Positions 43,754 through 53,364 of a DNA stretch of 64,000 nucleotides are shown here, piece after piece (positions within the stretch are counted from its first letter, which is position 1; each line of letters starts with the position of its first letter). Under the pieces are notes generated by a model. That model was not told where the DNA came from and made no database searches. It saw only the letters and a program-made list of their open reading frames with translations. The DNA is from Pararhodobacter sp. CCB-MM2 (GTDB lineage: Bacteria; Pseudomonadota; Alphaproteobacteria; Rhodobacterales; Rhodobacteraceae), in assembly GCF_001691415.1 (NCBI RefSeq), contig NZ_LRRR01000012.1, positions 1 through 64,000 on the forward strand. The letters are read 5' to 3'. A program made the translations under genes and the position numbers.

Positions 43754-45373
43754 TCAGATGTCGTCGCGGTCTGTGTATCCGCGCAGCGTGTCGGTGGCGC
43801 GTGCCTCATTGCTGCGCTTTGCCGGATCGCCATAGCCGCCGCCGCCGGGGGCCTTCAGCACCAGCCGCCGACCGGCGGGCACATGCTGCCAGCCCTTGGG
43901 GTTGAGCTTCGTGCCATCGTCCAGCGCGACCACGCCCGGCGCGCCCTCGGCCCCGCCGTCGCGGCCCTTCGGCGCGTGGTTCACCCGGTCGAACATCGCC
44001 GAGAAATCAAACTCATGGCCCGGCAGCGCTTCGATCTCCAGCACCTGTCCCAGACCGCCCCGGAACTCGCCATCGCCGCCCGAGCCGTCCCGCAGCTCCT
44101 TGCGCCAGACGACGATCGGGCCGGTCTGCTCGGTCGCCTCGACCGGCATGGTCATCACGCCCGAGGGGAAGGCGGTCGCGGACAGCCCGTCCAGAGTCGG
44201 CCGCGCGCCCATGCCGCCCGAGTTGAACAGCAGCATCTCGGCACGACGCCCGGTCTGACCGGCGACGGGGCGGGCCGAGATATGCAGGTTCCACAAAGCT
44301 GCGGCCCCCTCGGCGAGGATCTGGCCCGGCAGCGCCTGCGAGAAGGCGCCGAGCACGAGGTCCGGCACCATATGGCCGAAGACATGGCGCAGGCTGACCG
44401 GCGCGGGGCGCGGGGCGTTCAGGATGCAATCGGGTGCGGCGATGGTGAACAGCGACAGCGAGGCCCAGTTGTTGGGGATGTCGGGCGCGACGACGCACAT
44501 CAACGCGTAGCAGGCATAGGCCTTGGTGTAGATCAGCGGCACGTTGATGCCCCAGCGGCTGACCCCGTCCGAGCCCGCGAAATCGGCATGGACCCGGCCC
44601 TCGCCGATCTCGACCGCCACTTCCAGCCGCACCGATTGGTCATAGCCATCGGTCATCAGGCTGTTGGACCAGCGGCCCTTGGGCAGGGCGGCGATCCGCT
44701 CCAGCATGGCGGCGCGGGTGCGGGTGAAGATGAATTCGCCCAGCGCGTCGAGGTCGGCCATGCCGGTCTCGCGCATCATATCGACCAGTCGGCGGTGGCC
44801 CACATCGTTGCAGGCCGCGAGCGAGTAGAAATCGCCAACCACTTGATTGGGCTCGCGAACATTAGCGCGCAGCAGACGCACCAGATCCTCGTTCACCACA
44901 CCCTTGCGGGCGAAATGCATGATCGGGATCTGGATGCCTTCCTCGTAGACCGATTTCGCATCGGCGCCAAAGCCGCGCCCGCCCACGTCCACCACATGCG
45001 CAGTGCAGGCGAAGAAACCGACCAGCTTGCCATCCAGGAACGAGGGCGAGACCATGGTGATGTCGTGCAGATGCCCGGTGCCCTTCCACGGGTCGTTGGT
45101 GACGTAGGTGTCACCGGCATGCATGTTCTCGGGGCCGATCTCTTCGATGAAATGGCCCACGGCCTCGGCCATGGTGTTCACATGGCCCGGCGTGCCGGTC
45201 ACCGCCTGCGCCAGCATCCGGCCCTTGGGGTCGTAGATGCCGGCGGACAGATCGCCCGCCTCACGCACCGAGGTGGAAAAGGCCGTGCGGATCAGGGTCA
45301 TCGCCTGTTCCTCGACGACCGAGATCAAGCGGTTCCACATCACCTGCAGGCGGATGTCATCGAGCGCGCTCAT
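43754..45373 (-). CDS. hyuB: hydantoinase B/oxoprolinase family protein
   Basis: A 539 aa HyuB-type subunit. It begins ALDDIRLQVMWNRLISVVEE and carries YVTNDPWKGTGHLHDITMVSP, the conserved hydantoinase B block. The C-terminal GGGGYGDP motif is typical. With HyuA it hydrolyses N-methylhydantoin, 5-oxoproline or related cyclic amides, usually with ATP. It overlaps the hydantoinase A gene (ATGA). Confidence 0.92.
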   Translation of the reverse strand: MSALDDIRLQVMWNRLISVVEEQAMTLIRTAFSTSVREAGDLSAGIYDPKGRMLAQAVTGTPGHVNTMAEAVGHFIEEIGPENMHAGDTYVTNDPWKGTGHLHDITMVSPSFLDGKLVGFFACTAHVVDVGGRGFGADAKSVYEEGIQIPIMHFARKGVVNEDLVRLLRANVREPNQVVGDFYSLAACNDVGHRRLVDMMRETGMADLDALGEFIFTRTRAAMLERIAALPKGRWSNSLMTDGYDQSVRLEVAVEIGEGRVHADFAGSDGVSRWGINVPLIYTKAYACYALMCVVAPDIPNNWASLSLFTIAAPDCILNAPRPAPVSLRHVFGHMVPDLVLGAFSQALPGQILAEGAAALWNLHISARPVAGQTGRRAEMLLFNSGGMGARPTLDGLSATAFPSGVMTMPVEATEQTGPIVVWRKELRDGSGGDGEFRGGLGQVLEIEALPGHEFDFSAMFDRVNHAPKGRDGGAEGAPGVVALDDGTKLNPKGWQHVPAGRRLVLKAPGGGGYGDPAKRSNEARATDTLRGYTDRDDI

Positions 45374-47469
45374 TGCACTTGCTCCTTGCGGATCAGCATC
45401 AGGGTGCCGTCGGGCTGCATCACGGCGTCGAACGGCGTGGTCACGACGGTCGAGGTTTCCCGCTCGACGATCACGGCGGGGCCTTCGACGCGCTGGCCGG
45501 GCTCTATCGCGCTGCGCTCGATGATGGCGCTGGGCAGCATCGCGCCCTGCGCCGGGTCGAAGACCGCGCGGGTCGTGGGCGCTGCCATGGCGGCGCCGGT
45601 GTCGATCATGGCGACGCGGGCGGGGGCGGGGCGGATGTCCTCGGCCTTGACCGAGAGCGTGACGATTTCCACCTCCAGCCCGCCGAGCCCATCGATCGCC
45701 CGGCCGAAGAACTCCGCATAGGCTGACTGGAACATGCCGCGCAGGACGTCGGCATCAGCCGCGGTGAACGGGCGGTCGGGGAGGGGGACCGGGATCTCCC
45801 AGCCTTGGCCCGAATAGCGCATGAAGGCCGTGACCTCGCGCCGGATCTCGCCCGCTGAGCCGGATTTGACGAAGCCCATGGCAGTCTCGGTCAGTTCCGC
45901 GATGAGGGTGTTGAAGGCGTTCGCGTCGAAGCCCGAGAGCCGGATGACCTTCGACGCCAGCGCCTCGTAGCCGAAGGGCGCGCGCAGGAAGCCGATGGCC
46001 GAGCCGACGCCCGCGCCCTGCGGGATCAGGCAGCGGTCGATGCCCAACTTCTCGCACAGACGCGCGGCATGCAGCGGGGCCGCGCCGCCGAAGGCGATCA
46101 TCACGTTGTCGCCGATGGTCTTGCCGTTCTCGACGGCATGGACGCGTGCGGCGTTGGCCATGTTCTCGTCGACCACCTCGCAGATGCCGAACCCGGCCGC
46201 GAGGGAATCTAGCCCCAGCTTGCCTGCGACTTCCGTCTGGATCGCCTGTTCCGAATTCGCCACCGACAGCCTGATCGCGCCGCCGGCGAAATTGTCGGGG
46301 TCGAGCTTGCCCAGCACGAGGTCGGCATCGGTGATCGCCGGCCGCTCGCCGCCGCGCTGATAGCACGCGGGCCCGGGTTCCGAGGCGGCGCTTTCCGGCC
46401 CGGTCTGGATCCGGCCCATCGCGTCGACCCAGGCCAGCGACCCGCCGCCCGCGCCGATTTCGATCATCTCGATCACCGGAATGGAGATCGGCATCCCCGA
46501 GCCCTTGGCGAAACGGGTGGTCCGCGCGACCTCGAAGCTGCGGGCAGTCTTGGGCGCGAAGCCCTCGATCAGGCAGATCTTGGCGGTCGTGCCGCCCATG
46601 TCGTAGCTCACGACCTTGTCGAGGTTGAAGCGCTTCGCCACATCCGCCGCGAAGATCGCGCCGCCGGCCGGGCCGGATTCCACCAGCCGGACGGGGAATT
46701 CGGCGGCCGTCTCCAGCGAGATCAGCCCGCCGCCCGAATGGATCATGAAGACCGGGCAGGTCGCGCCCATCTCGGCCAGACGGATCTGCAGGCGGGCGAG
46801 GGAATCTTCCATCTGCGGGCGCACATAGGCGTTGGCGCAGACGGTGTTGAAGCGCTCGTATTCGCGCATCTGCGGCGAGACGTCGGAGGAGATCGAGATC
46901 GGCAGGCTGACCTTGCGCGACAGGATTTCGCGCGCGCGGCGCTCATGCGCGGGGTTCATGTAGCTGTGGAGGAAGCCGATCGCCACGGCGCCATAGCCAC
47001 CGGCGGCGATACGGTCGGCGAGGGCTTCGAGCGCGGCTTCGTCAAGCGGCAGGAGCTCCTGACCCTCGGCGCCGATGCGCCCGGCGACGGGGAAGCGGTC
47101 CTCACGCGGGACCAGCGGCGTCGGCAACTTTAGGTTCAGGTCGTATTGATCGAAGCGGCTTTCCGTCCGCATCTCGATCACGTCGCGAAAGCCTTCGGTG
47201 GTGATGAAGGCAGTCTTCGCGCCGCGGCGTTCGATCAGGGCGTTGGTGGCAAGGGTCGTGCCGTGGATCACCAGTTCCAGCGCCGAGGGGTCGATGCCCG
47301 CCTCGCCGCAGACCGTCTCGATGCCATCGAGGATCGCCTGTTCAGGCGCCGTGTAGTTGGTCAGAACCTTGGTCGAGAACAGCGTCCCGTTCAGGTCCAG
47401 CACGATATCCGTGAACGTCCCGCCGATGTCCGCGCCCAGCCGGATCGCCTGTTGCGTGCTCTTACCCAT
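45370..47469 (-). CDS. hyuA: hydantoinase A/oxoprolinase family protein
   Basis: A 699 aa HyuA-type ATPase subunit of the actin-fold group (RLGADIGGTFTDIVLDLNG, HGTTLATNALIERRG, SYDMGGTTAKICLIEG). The ATG at 47469 puts the first ATP motif eight residues from the start, as in the family. A TTG at 47532 with AGGAG six bases upstream would add 21 residues and is the alternative. It is the first gene of the run hyuA-hyuB-Udh-like-DAO. Confidence 0.9.
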   Translation of the reverse strand: MGKSTQQAIRLGADIGGTFTDIVLDLNGTLFSTKVLTNYTAPEQAILDGIETVCGEAGIDPSALELVIHGTTLATNALIERRGAKTAFITTEGFRDVIEMRTESRFDQYDLNLKLPTPLVPREDRFPVAGRIGAEGQELLPLDEAALEALADRIAAGGYGAVAIGFLHSYMNPAHERRAREILSRKVSLPISISSDVSPQMREYERFNTVCANAYVRPQMEDSLARLQIRLAEMGATCPVFMIHSGGGLISLETAAEFPVRLVESGPAGGAIFAADVAKRFNLDKVVSYDMGGTTAKICLIEGFAPKTARSFEVARTTRFAKGSGMPISIPVIEMIEIGAGGGSLAWVDAMGRIQTGPESAASEPGPACYQRGGERPAITDADLVLGKLDPDNFAGGAIRLSVANSEQAIQTEVAGKLGLDSLAAGFGICEVVDENMANAARVHAVENGKTIGDNVMIAFGGAAPLHAARLCEKLGIDRCLIPQGAGVGSAIGFLRAPFGYEALASKVIRLSGFDANAFNTLIAELTETAMGFVKSGSAGEIRREVTAFMRYSGQGWEIPVPLPDRPFTAADADVLRGMFQSAYAEFFGRAIDGLGGLEVEIVTLSVKAEDIRPAPARVAMIDTGAAMAAPTTRAVFDPAQGAMLPSAIIERSAIEPGQRVEGPAVIVERETSTVVTTPFDAVMQPDGTLMLIRKEQVQ

Positions 47470-47625
47470 GCCGTCCCCGCGCTCGTCGTTGATCGCGCCA
47501 TCCTGCCTGTCGATGCGCTTTGGGCCAAACAAGAAATACTCCTGATTGGCAAGCTGAACTTGCTAATGGGCGGGATTGGCAGAGGCATCAGGTCTCGTCG
47601 TGAGGTCAATCGCCGATATAGCAAA

Positions 47626-47648
47626 GGCCCCCGACGGTGCCGGGGGCC
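47626..47648 (-). terminator. che operon terminator
   Basis: GGCCCCCG and CGGGGGCC form an 8 bp stem; on the minus strand it is followed by TTTGC. It lies 28 bases after the cheD stop and ends the chemotaxis operon. It also lies upstream of hyuA. Confidence 0.8.
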
Positions 47649-47675
47649 GAAAGGTTTGGTTGTGCCAGTGTCCGA

Positions 47676-48239
47676 TTAGAACAACGTAACCCCACCAGAT
47701 GCCGGGCGACGTGCTTCAGGCTTCGGCGGAGGCGGAGCGGCGATGGCGGGTTCGACCGTGCCGGCGATATGCACCACGCGCGCCTTTCCTGTTACCGGAT
47801 GGAAGTTGACGCGCCGAGCCTCACTGCCACCCAGATCCTGTGCAAGGACGGGAAAATCCTCAGCCGCGAGGAAGCGCAGGGCGAAGGCCGCGTTGCGAGG
47901 ACCGATGTCGGCGAACCGACCGCTCATCCGGCTGCCGCCGAACACCTTGGCTTGCATGTGAGTCCGGGAGGCGCCTTGCCGCAGAAGCCGGTTGATCAGC
48001 AATTCCATGGCATTGGCGCCGTATTTCAGGTTCGCAGCTTCACCTTCGGCCGCATCGGCCAGAAGATAATGGTTCATGCCGCCGATCTTGCAGGTCGGAT
48101 CGTACAGGCAAACCGAAACGCAGGAGCCCAAGACCGTCGACAGAACAATCTCAGGATCGGTCGAGACCTGGAATTCACCACGGATCACGGGGAGGGTGCG
48201 GGTTCTGAAGCCATCGGGCCAGTTTTGATATTGTTGCAT
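47676..48239 (-). CDS. cheD: chemoreceptor glutamine deamidase CheD
   Basis: A 187 aa CheD with the catalytic Cys in STVLGSCVSVCLYD, His in GGMNHYLLA, and Thr in the THMQAKVFGG block. CheD deamidates glutamines of chemoreceptors. The last residue blocks are followed by a Pro-rich tail. It overlaps the cheB stop by one base and is the last gene of the che operon. Confidence 0.93.
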   Translation of the reverse strand: MQQYQNWPDGFRTRTLPVIRGEFQVSTDPEIVLSTVLGSCVSVCLYDPTCKIGGMNHYLLADAAEGEAANLKYGANAMELLINRLLRQGASRTHMQAKVFGGSRMSGRFADIGPRNAAFALRFLAAEDFPVLAQDLGGSEARRVNFHPVTGKARVVHIAGTVEPAIAAPPPPKPEARRPASGGVTLF

Positions 48240-49225
48240 CAGGCCTTAACCCCTTGAGTAACGCGTAGAATTGCCGGTCCGATCGCCGACAACGGCAGTT
48301 CTTTTTCGACTGCGCCGAGGCGCGCTGCGTGACCCGGCATCCCATAGACCACGGAGGTTTCCTTATCTTGGCCAATGGTGCGGGCGCCGGCCCTGCGTAA
48401 GGCCAAGAGACCCTCTGCACCGTCGCGTCCCATGCCGGTCAAAAGGGCGGCAGTGACGCGCTTGGCGATCGGCACGGCAGATCGGAAAAGCGCGTCCACC
48501 GAGGGCCGATGGCCGGTCAACTTCTCTCCCGGATCCAACCTGCAAGCGAGCCCAGCCCGCGTGTCGAGCAAGAGATGCGATTCAGCGCCGGGAGCCAGCA
48601 GGACCAGACCACGGCGCAGCTTGTCACCATGAACGGCCTCGCGGACTTCGGGCGCGGCGTTTCGGTCCAGCAAGCGGGCCAGCCCCGCGCTGTAGGCTGC
48701 ACCGGTATGCTGGACGATCAATGTTGGAGGACAATCCCGAGGGAAGCTATCCAGAATGCGCAGCAAAGCATCGACACCGCCTGTAGACGAGCCAATCAGC
48801 ACCACCCGGTCAGAGGTTGCGGGCTCCAGCGACTGCAGCAGGCCTGCCGCCGCGCGGGGGGCCGGTTTGCTGGCGCCGACCAACTGGTGGCGCAGAGCCG
48901 CCATCAGTTCCGTGTCCGAACCGTCGAGGTCGATGATCGCGTCGGTCGCGCTGATCCCCGGCATCGCCGGACCCCGTGCGCTTCCGACGAAGACCCATCG
49001 GACACTCAGCATCCGAAACAGGGATTCCATCATCTCGAATTCAGGGCGCTGCGATAGCTCCTGCGCCAGCACCACCATGGTGGGCGGCCGATGTTCCACG
49101 CAGTTGAACGTGGTCGTCAGGTCGGCGCAAAGATCCGTGATCGTGATCCCGGGCAGGGCGGCAAGCCGCTGAGCAACGCGGTTTCGCCGGTTCCGATCGG
49201 GATCTGCCACCAAGAGTCGCATCAT
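48239..49225 (-). CDS. cheB: chemotaxis methylesterase CheB with degenerate receiver
   Basis: A 328 aa CheB. The C-terminal esterase domain has the Ser in VVLIGSSTGGVDAL, His in LIVQHTGAA and Asp in TGMGRDGAEGL. The N-terminal domain keeps a receiver-like shape but reads VVLAQELS (residues 51-58) where CheB normally has the phospho-Asp LDVEMP, and the conserved Lys is missing. Activation by CheA phosphorylation is therefore unlikely. It lies between the mcp gene and cheD. Confidence 0.9.
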   Translation of the reverse strand: MMRLLVADPDRNRRNRVAQRLAALPGITITDLCADLTTTFNCVEHRPPTMVVLAQELSQRPEFEMMESLFRMLSVRWVFVGSARGPAMPGISATDAIIDLDGSDTELMAALRHQLVGASKPAPRAAAGLLQSLEPATSDRVVLIGSSTGGVDALLRILDSFPRDCPPTLIVQHTGAAYSAGLARLLDRNAAPEVREAVHGDKLRRGLVLLAPGAESHLLLDTRAGLACRLDPGEKLTGHRPSVDALFRSAVPIAKRVTAALLTGMGRDGAEGLLALRRAGARTIGQDKETSVVYGMPGHAARLGAVEKELPLSAIGPAILRVTQGVKA

Positions 49226-49246
49226 CTATTCCTTCACGGCCCGAGA

Positions 49247-51634
49247 TCAGAAGTCCTGCCAGCGACCGGCATTGGCCGCGGCGGGGAAGTCCGGGGTTTC
49301 GTCGACATTATCGAAAGCGTCCAAGTCCGGCAGCTCGGCGCTGATCGGCGTCGGCTCTGGCAGGTCGATCACTTCGGCGCTTTCCGGCAGCGACGGCGTT
49401 TGCGGGTTGTCGCTGAGGCGGAAGCGCACGACGACTTGCGTCAACGCTTTGGATTCGTGTTTCAGCGTAACGGCGGCGGCAGTCACTTCTTCGACCATGG
49501 CTGCGTTCTGCTGCGTGACCTGATCCAGCTGCGAGACACCCACGTTGATCTCGCCCAGGCCCGAGCTTTGCTCACGTGCACCGGTCGCAATCTCGCCGAC
49601 CAGCGTGTCAATATTGCCCACGCGCTCGATGATCATGCTGAGCGTTTCGCCTGCGCGGCCAACCAGGCCAACGCCGGTATCGACCTGATCCGAGCTGTCA
49701 TTGATCAGCGTCTTGATCTGCTTCGCCGCATCGGAGGACCGTTGCGCCAGCGCCCGAACTTCCGAAGCAACAACCGCGAACCCACGTCCGGCATCTCCGG
49801 CACGGGCCGCTTCGACCCCGGCATTCAGCGCCAGCAAATTGGTCTGGAACGCAATATCGTCGATCACACCGATGATCTGCGAGATCTCATTCGACGACTT
49901 GCGGATGAGCGACATTGCGGCCACGGCTTCCGAGACGACCTGGCCGCTCTTCTCGGCCTCGTTGCGGGCATCGGCGACCACACGTTCCACTTCGGACGCA
50001 CTGTCGGCGGCCGCGCGGACACTCGCCGTCAGCTCGTCCAGTGCAGCGGCCGTTTCCTCAAGCGTGGCGGCCTGATTCTCGGTCCGGTGTGACAGATCGT
50101 CGGAGGAAGCACTGATTTCCTCGGCGCGCGAGCGGATCTCGGCGGCATTCGCCGAGATGGAGCGCATCAGGTTCTCCATCGTATCAACGGTTTCGTTGAA
50201 ATCGGCCCGGAGCTGCTCATAGCCCTCACCGAAAGGACGGTCGAGGCGGATGTCCAGATGGCCGCTGGCAAGATCGCGCAGGCCACGGCCGAGGTCTTCG
50301 ACGACGTGTTCCTGTTCTTCGCGGGCGGCGGCCTGAAGGGCGCGTGCCTCGCTCGCGGCGCTCAGCTTGTGACGGAAGTCCTCCAAGCCACGCGCAAGGT
50401 CGCCGATCTCGTCATGGCGGTCACAACCGACGACGGCATCGTCGTATTGCTCTTGGGCCAACGCCTCCATCGAGCCGGAGACAGCCAGCAGCGGCTTCGT
50501 GATGGAGCGGGCAACGAGATAGCCGATACCGAGCGAGAGCACGATGCCGAGCGCCATGAACAGGGCGGCTTGCTGGCCGAAGGTGTTCAGCGCGGCGAAT
50601 GCGGTGCCGTGATCCATCTCGACGATCGCGGCGAGAGGAGTGCCCTGGGCCATGAAACTGACAACCGCGGCATTGACGATGTTGCCGGCAATGCCTTCGA
50701 CCTCAGGCAGGTAGCCGCTCTCCAAAGCTTGTGCGAGCTCGGTTTGCGGAAGGTCCGGCAAGCGGTCCAGCGCCGAGAAGATCGGGCCGCCTTCGTGGAG
50801 GCCGCTGATCACATCGCTGCGTGCACGGCCGTCGCCGGTCATCAGGTAAATCGTGTCGGCTGCGTTGAGATCGCCAGCCCCTTCCAAGGCTGCTGCCGCA
50901 GCTTCATTCGACAGTTCGATGATGACCGTGCCGATCAGCGGGCGCGATGGCAGATCATGGTCGTGAATTCGGCGTGCGATGAACGACGCAGGGGCGCCTG
51001 TTGCTGCGTACAGCTCCACCTCGCTGCTGCCGTTGGTGCCTGCCGGCGCGTGCAGTGCATTGTACCAAGCGCGCGCCAGCGGCGAATCCGCATAGGGGCC
51101 ATCATTGAGGTTCGTACCGAAGTCGTCATTCTTCTCAATGGAGTAGATGATGTCGCCGGCGGTATTTACCAAGATCAGGTCGGCGTAGCCAAAACGCTCA
51201 CGATGATCGCGCAGGAAGCCGTGGAACCGCGAATGGGCGCCATCATAGGCAGGACGGCTGTGGCCCATGTCCAGCGCATCGCGCTCGCCTTCCTCATGGG
51301 GGTTCCCGGCGAGATAGGCTGCGCGCATGTCATCAAGCAGACCCGGCGCCTGAAGAGCCAATGCTTCGTTGAAATCGCGCAGCGCGTCGGGCGCAAGGTG
51401 ACCCTCGGCGAGATCGCCCACGGTGACGTGCATCGTGGTCAGCCAAGTCATGAAGCTGTTCCGCGCGTGATCGGCGACCGTGCGGGCATAACCCTCGGCA
51501 CGGGCGCTCGTCTCGCTGCGGAAGAGCAGGAAATAGATGGAACTCGACGCGGCGATACTGAAGACCAGTGCGATGACCACAAGTGCGGGCAGACGCAGGC
51601 TGATACGAGACTGGGTAAGGCGTTTGAACATCAC
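49247..51634 (-). CDS. methyl-accepting chemotaxis protein
   Basis: A 795 aa transducer. It has an N-terminal membrane segment (residues 13-34), a large periplasmic ligand domain (about 35-355), a second membrane segment ([20 protein letters not shown]), a HAMP domain and a signalling domain. The hairpin tip is [20 protein letters not shown]. The C-terminus ends in RWQDF, which fits the CheR/CheB-binding pentapeptide pattern. It is encoded inside the che operon between the unknown gene and cheB. Confidence 0.94.
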   Translation of the reverse strand: MMFKRLTQSRISLRLPALVVIALVFSIAASSSIYFLLFRSETSARAEGYARTVADHARNSFMTWLTTMHVTVGDLAEGHLAPDALRDFNEALALQAPGLLDDMRAAYLAGNPHEEGERDALDMGHSRPAYDGAHSRFHGFLRDHRERFGYADLILVNTAGDIIYSIEKNDDFGTNLNDGPYADSPLARAWYNALHAPAGTNGSSEVELYAATGAPASFIARRIHDHDLPSRPLIGTVIIELSNEAAAAALEGAGDLNAADTIYLMTGDGRARSDVISGLHEGGPIFSALDRLPDLPQTELAQALESGYLPEVEGIAGNIVNAAVVSFMAQGTPLAAIVEMDHGTAFAALNTFGQQAALFMALGIVLSLGIGYLVARSITKPLLAVSGSMEALAQEQYDDAVVGCDRHDEIGDLARGLEDFRHKLSAASEARALQAAAREEQEHVVEDLGRGLRDLASGHLDIRLDRPFGEGYEQLRADFNETVDTMENLMRSISANAAEIRSRAEEISASSDDLSHRTENQAATLEETAAALDELTASVRAAADSASEVERVVADARNEAEKSGQVVSEAVAAMSLIRKSSNEISQIIGVIDDIAFQTNLLALNAGVEAARAGDAGRGFAVVASEVRALAQRSSDAAKQIKTLINDSSDQVDTGVGLVGRAGETLSMIIERVGNIDTLVGEIATGAREQSSGLGEINVGVSQLDQVTQQNAAMVEEVTAAAVTLKHESKALTQVVVRFRLSDNPQTPSLPESAEVIDLPEPTPISAELPDLDAFDNVDETPDFPAAANAGRWQDF

Positions 51635-51666
51635 GGGAGCCTCCGGAATCTTTGCATCGGAAGGTG

Positions 51667-52071
51667 TTAGCGGGCAGAACCACCGGTCGCGGGAGCCGTT
51701 TTGGCGGGCGCGGGGTCTGTCGAGAAAAGGTCGATCTGGGGAACGGGCGGCGTGTCCGGGGCCGGTGCGCCGCGCGCCGCCGCGACAAAGCGTCGGCGGC
51801 TGCGCTCCAGCCGCAATCCGGCCAGTGGGAGCGAATGATGCGCCATCAGATCGGGCGGCAGTTCCGCGGCCAGCTTTTGCGAGATATGCTCCAGGTCCTG
51901 CAGGATCTGGACCGCAAGGTCGAAATCCTGCGCTGCCCGCCGATTTTCAGGCGTGCGCGGGGCATCGACCATGGCCTCTTCGTAGCTGAGGAGCATCTGA
52001 CGGATCTCCTCCATCGCATCGGCCATGCTTCCCAGAAGCGGCGGGATCGGGAACGGGGCGGTGAGCGTCAT
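51667..52071 (-). CDS. unrecognised protein of the che operon
   Basis: A 134 aa soluble protein. Residues about 10-100 are helical with [20 protein letters not shown] and [20 protein letters not shown], followed by a Pro/Ala-rich disordered tail ending GGSAR. I do not recognise the family. Helical content and position after cheY and before mcp recall a CheZ-like or CheY-docking role, but no CheZ motif is seen. It overlaps the cheY stop by ATGA, so it is coupled to cheY. Confidence 0.68.
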   Translation of the reverse strand: MTLTAPFPIPPLLGSMADAMEEIRQMLLSYEEAMVDAPRTPENRRAAQDFDLAVQILQDLEHISQKLAAELPPDLMAHHSLPLAGLRLERSRRRFVAAARGAPAPDTPPVPQIDLFSTDPAPAKTAPATGGSAR

Positions 52072-52454
52072 AGCTTGCCCACCACCGCCTCGATGGATGC
52101 TTTCAGGCTGGCCGTGGTGAACGGCTTCTTGATCAGGTTGTTGAGGCCCAGCTTGATCCCGCGATCCAGCAGCTCCTGACTGGGCGAGCCCGTGATCAGG
52201 ATAAAACCGACTTTCGCGGTCGCCTTGTTGGTGCGCACCTTTTCCAACAGATCCAGGCCGCTCATCCCGGGCATGTTGTAGTCACTGATGATCAGGTGCG
52301 CAGGGTTGACGGCAAGTCGGCTCAGCGCCTCGGCGCCAGAGACCTGGAAGTCGATATTCTTGATGCCGATTTCCTCGAGACTCTGTGTCATCAGCCCGCG
52401 GCTGACCGACATGTCGTCGACGATCATGACTTTCAGGACGTCCTTGAGTGCCAT
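52068..52454 (-). CDS. cheY: chemotaxis response regulator CheY (second copy)
   Basis: A 128 aa single-domain receiver. Acidic pair in VMIVDDMSVSRG, phospho-Asp in LIISDYNMPGMSG, conserved Lys in NLIKKPFT. It lies after cheR and is distinct from the cheY that precedes cheA. In Rhodobacterales, one CheY usually drives the motor and others act as phosphate sinks. The start at 52454 is inside the cheR end. Confidence 0.92.
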   Translation of the reverse strand: MALKDVLKVMIVDDMSVSRGLMTQSLEEIGIKNIDFQVSGAEALSRLAVNPAHLIISDYNMPGMSGLDLLEKVRTNKATAKVGFILITGSPSQELLDRGIKLGLNNLIKKPFTTASLKASIEAVVGKL

Positions 52455-52467
52455 CTTGATTCCGTTC

Positions 52468-53364
52468 TTATTTTCGGGCCGTTGCGGCGATGGGGCCTTG
52501 GCGGCGATAGGCGGTGATGCCTGCAGTGACCAACCCGACATCGGCCGGTGCGGTGATCCGCTCGGAATGGCCAATGAGGAGATGGGCGCCGGGGTTGAGA
52601 AGCTCGGCGAAACGTGTCCAGACCTGCATCTGGGTCGGCTTGTCGAAGTAGATGACCACGTTGCGACAGAAAATGATGTCGAAGCGGCCGGTGAAGGGCC
52701 ACGGCTGAACCAGGTTCAACCGCCGGAAAGTGATGAGCTGCTTCAGCTCAGGGCGCACGGGGCGCTGGCCGGGGCGAGCACTGGCGGCATCCGAGGGCCT
52801 GTCCCCGAAAATGCGCGCTTCGTGCTCAGGCGTGGGGAAGATGCAGATCTTGGGGTCGTAAAGTCCTTCCTGTGCGGTCTTCAGGACCGCCGTGTCGATA
52901 TCCGTGGCCAGAATCCGAAGGTCGTAGCGCGCCGCATCGCGCGACTGGGCCAGGATGGACGCGGCCAGCGAATAGGGCTCCTGGCCAGTTGAGCATCCTG
53001 CCGACCACATGCGGATTCGTTCACCCTTGCGGGCGCGCTCCAGCAAACCGGGGAGGACCTCCTTTTCGAGCAGGTCGAAATGGTGCACTTCCCGGTAGAA
53101 ATGCGTGACATTCGTGGTCAAGGCCGACACGAAGTGATCGCATTCCTGCGCATCGCCGGATTCGACGATATCGCAATAGGCGTCAAAGCCAGGCAGCCCC
53201 AGCACCTTGAGACGGCGACCCAGACGCGAGCGGATCAAAGGCCGCTTCGCGCTTTCCAGGCTGAGACCCCAACCGGCCTTGGCAATCCGCGCGATCCGCG
53301 CGAATTCCGCCTCGGTCAGAGGGACCTCGCCGTCAGTGCCAGGGTTGCGCAGCTGCGTGTTCAT
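52468..53364 (-). CDS. cheR: chemotaxis methyltransferase CheR
   Basis: A 298 aa CheR. The N-terminal helical domain has WGLSLESAKRPLIRSRLGRR; the SAM motif is MWSAGCSTGQEPYSLA and the late block DIIFCRNVVIYFDKPTQ. It methylates glutamates of chemoreceptors. It overlaps the cheW stop by ATGA. It could bind the C-terminal pentapeptide of the operon's own MCP. Confidence 0.95.
   Translation of the reverse strand: MNTQLRNPGTDGEVPLTEAEFARIARIAKAGWGLSLESAKRPLIRSRLGRRLKVLGLPGFDAYCDIVESGDAQECDHFVSALTTNVTHFYREVHHFDLLEKEVLPGLLERARKGERIRMWSAGCSTGQEPYSLAASILAQSRDAARYDLRILATDIDTAVLKTAQEGLYDPKICIFPTPEHEARIFGDRPSDAASARPGQRPVRPELKQLITFRRLNLVQPWPFTGRFDIIFCRNVVIYFDKPTQMQVWTRFAELLNPGAHLLIGHSERITAPADVGLVTAGITAYRRQGPIAATARK

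Noticed and set aside
43751..45721. A 656-codon plus-strand frame over hyuB and hyuA.
   Set aside because: It is antisense to two well-supported hydantoinase genes and shows only the shadow composition of high-GC DNA.
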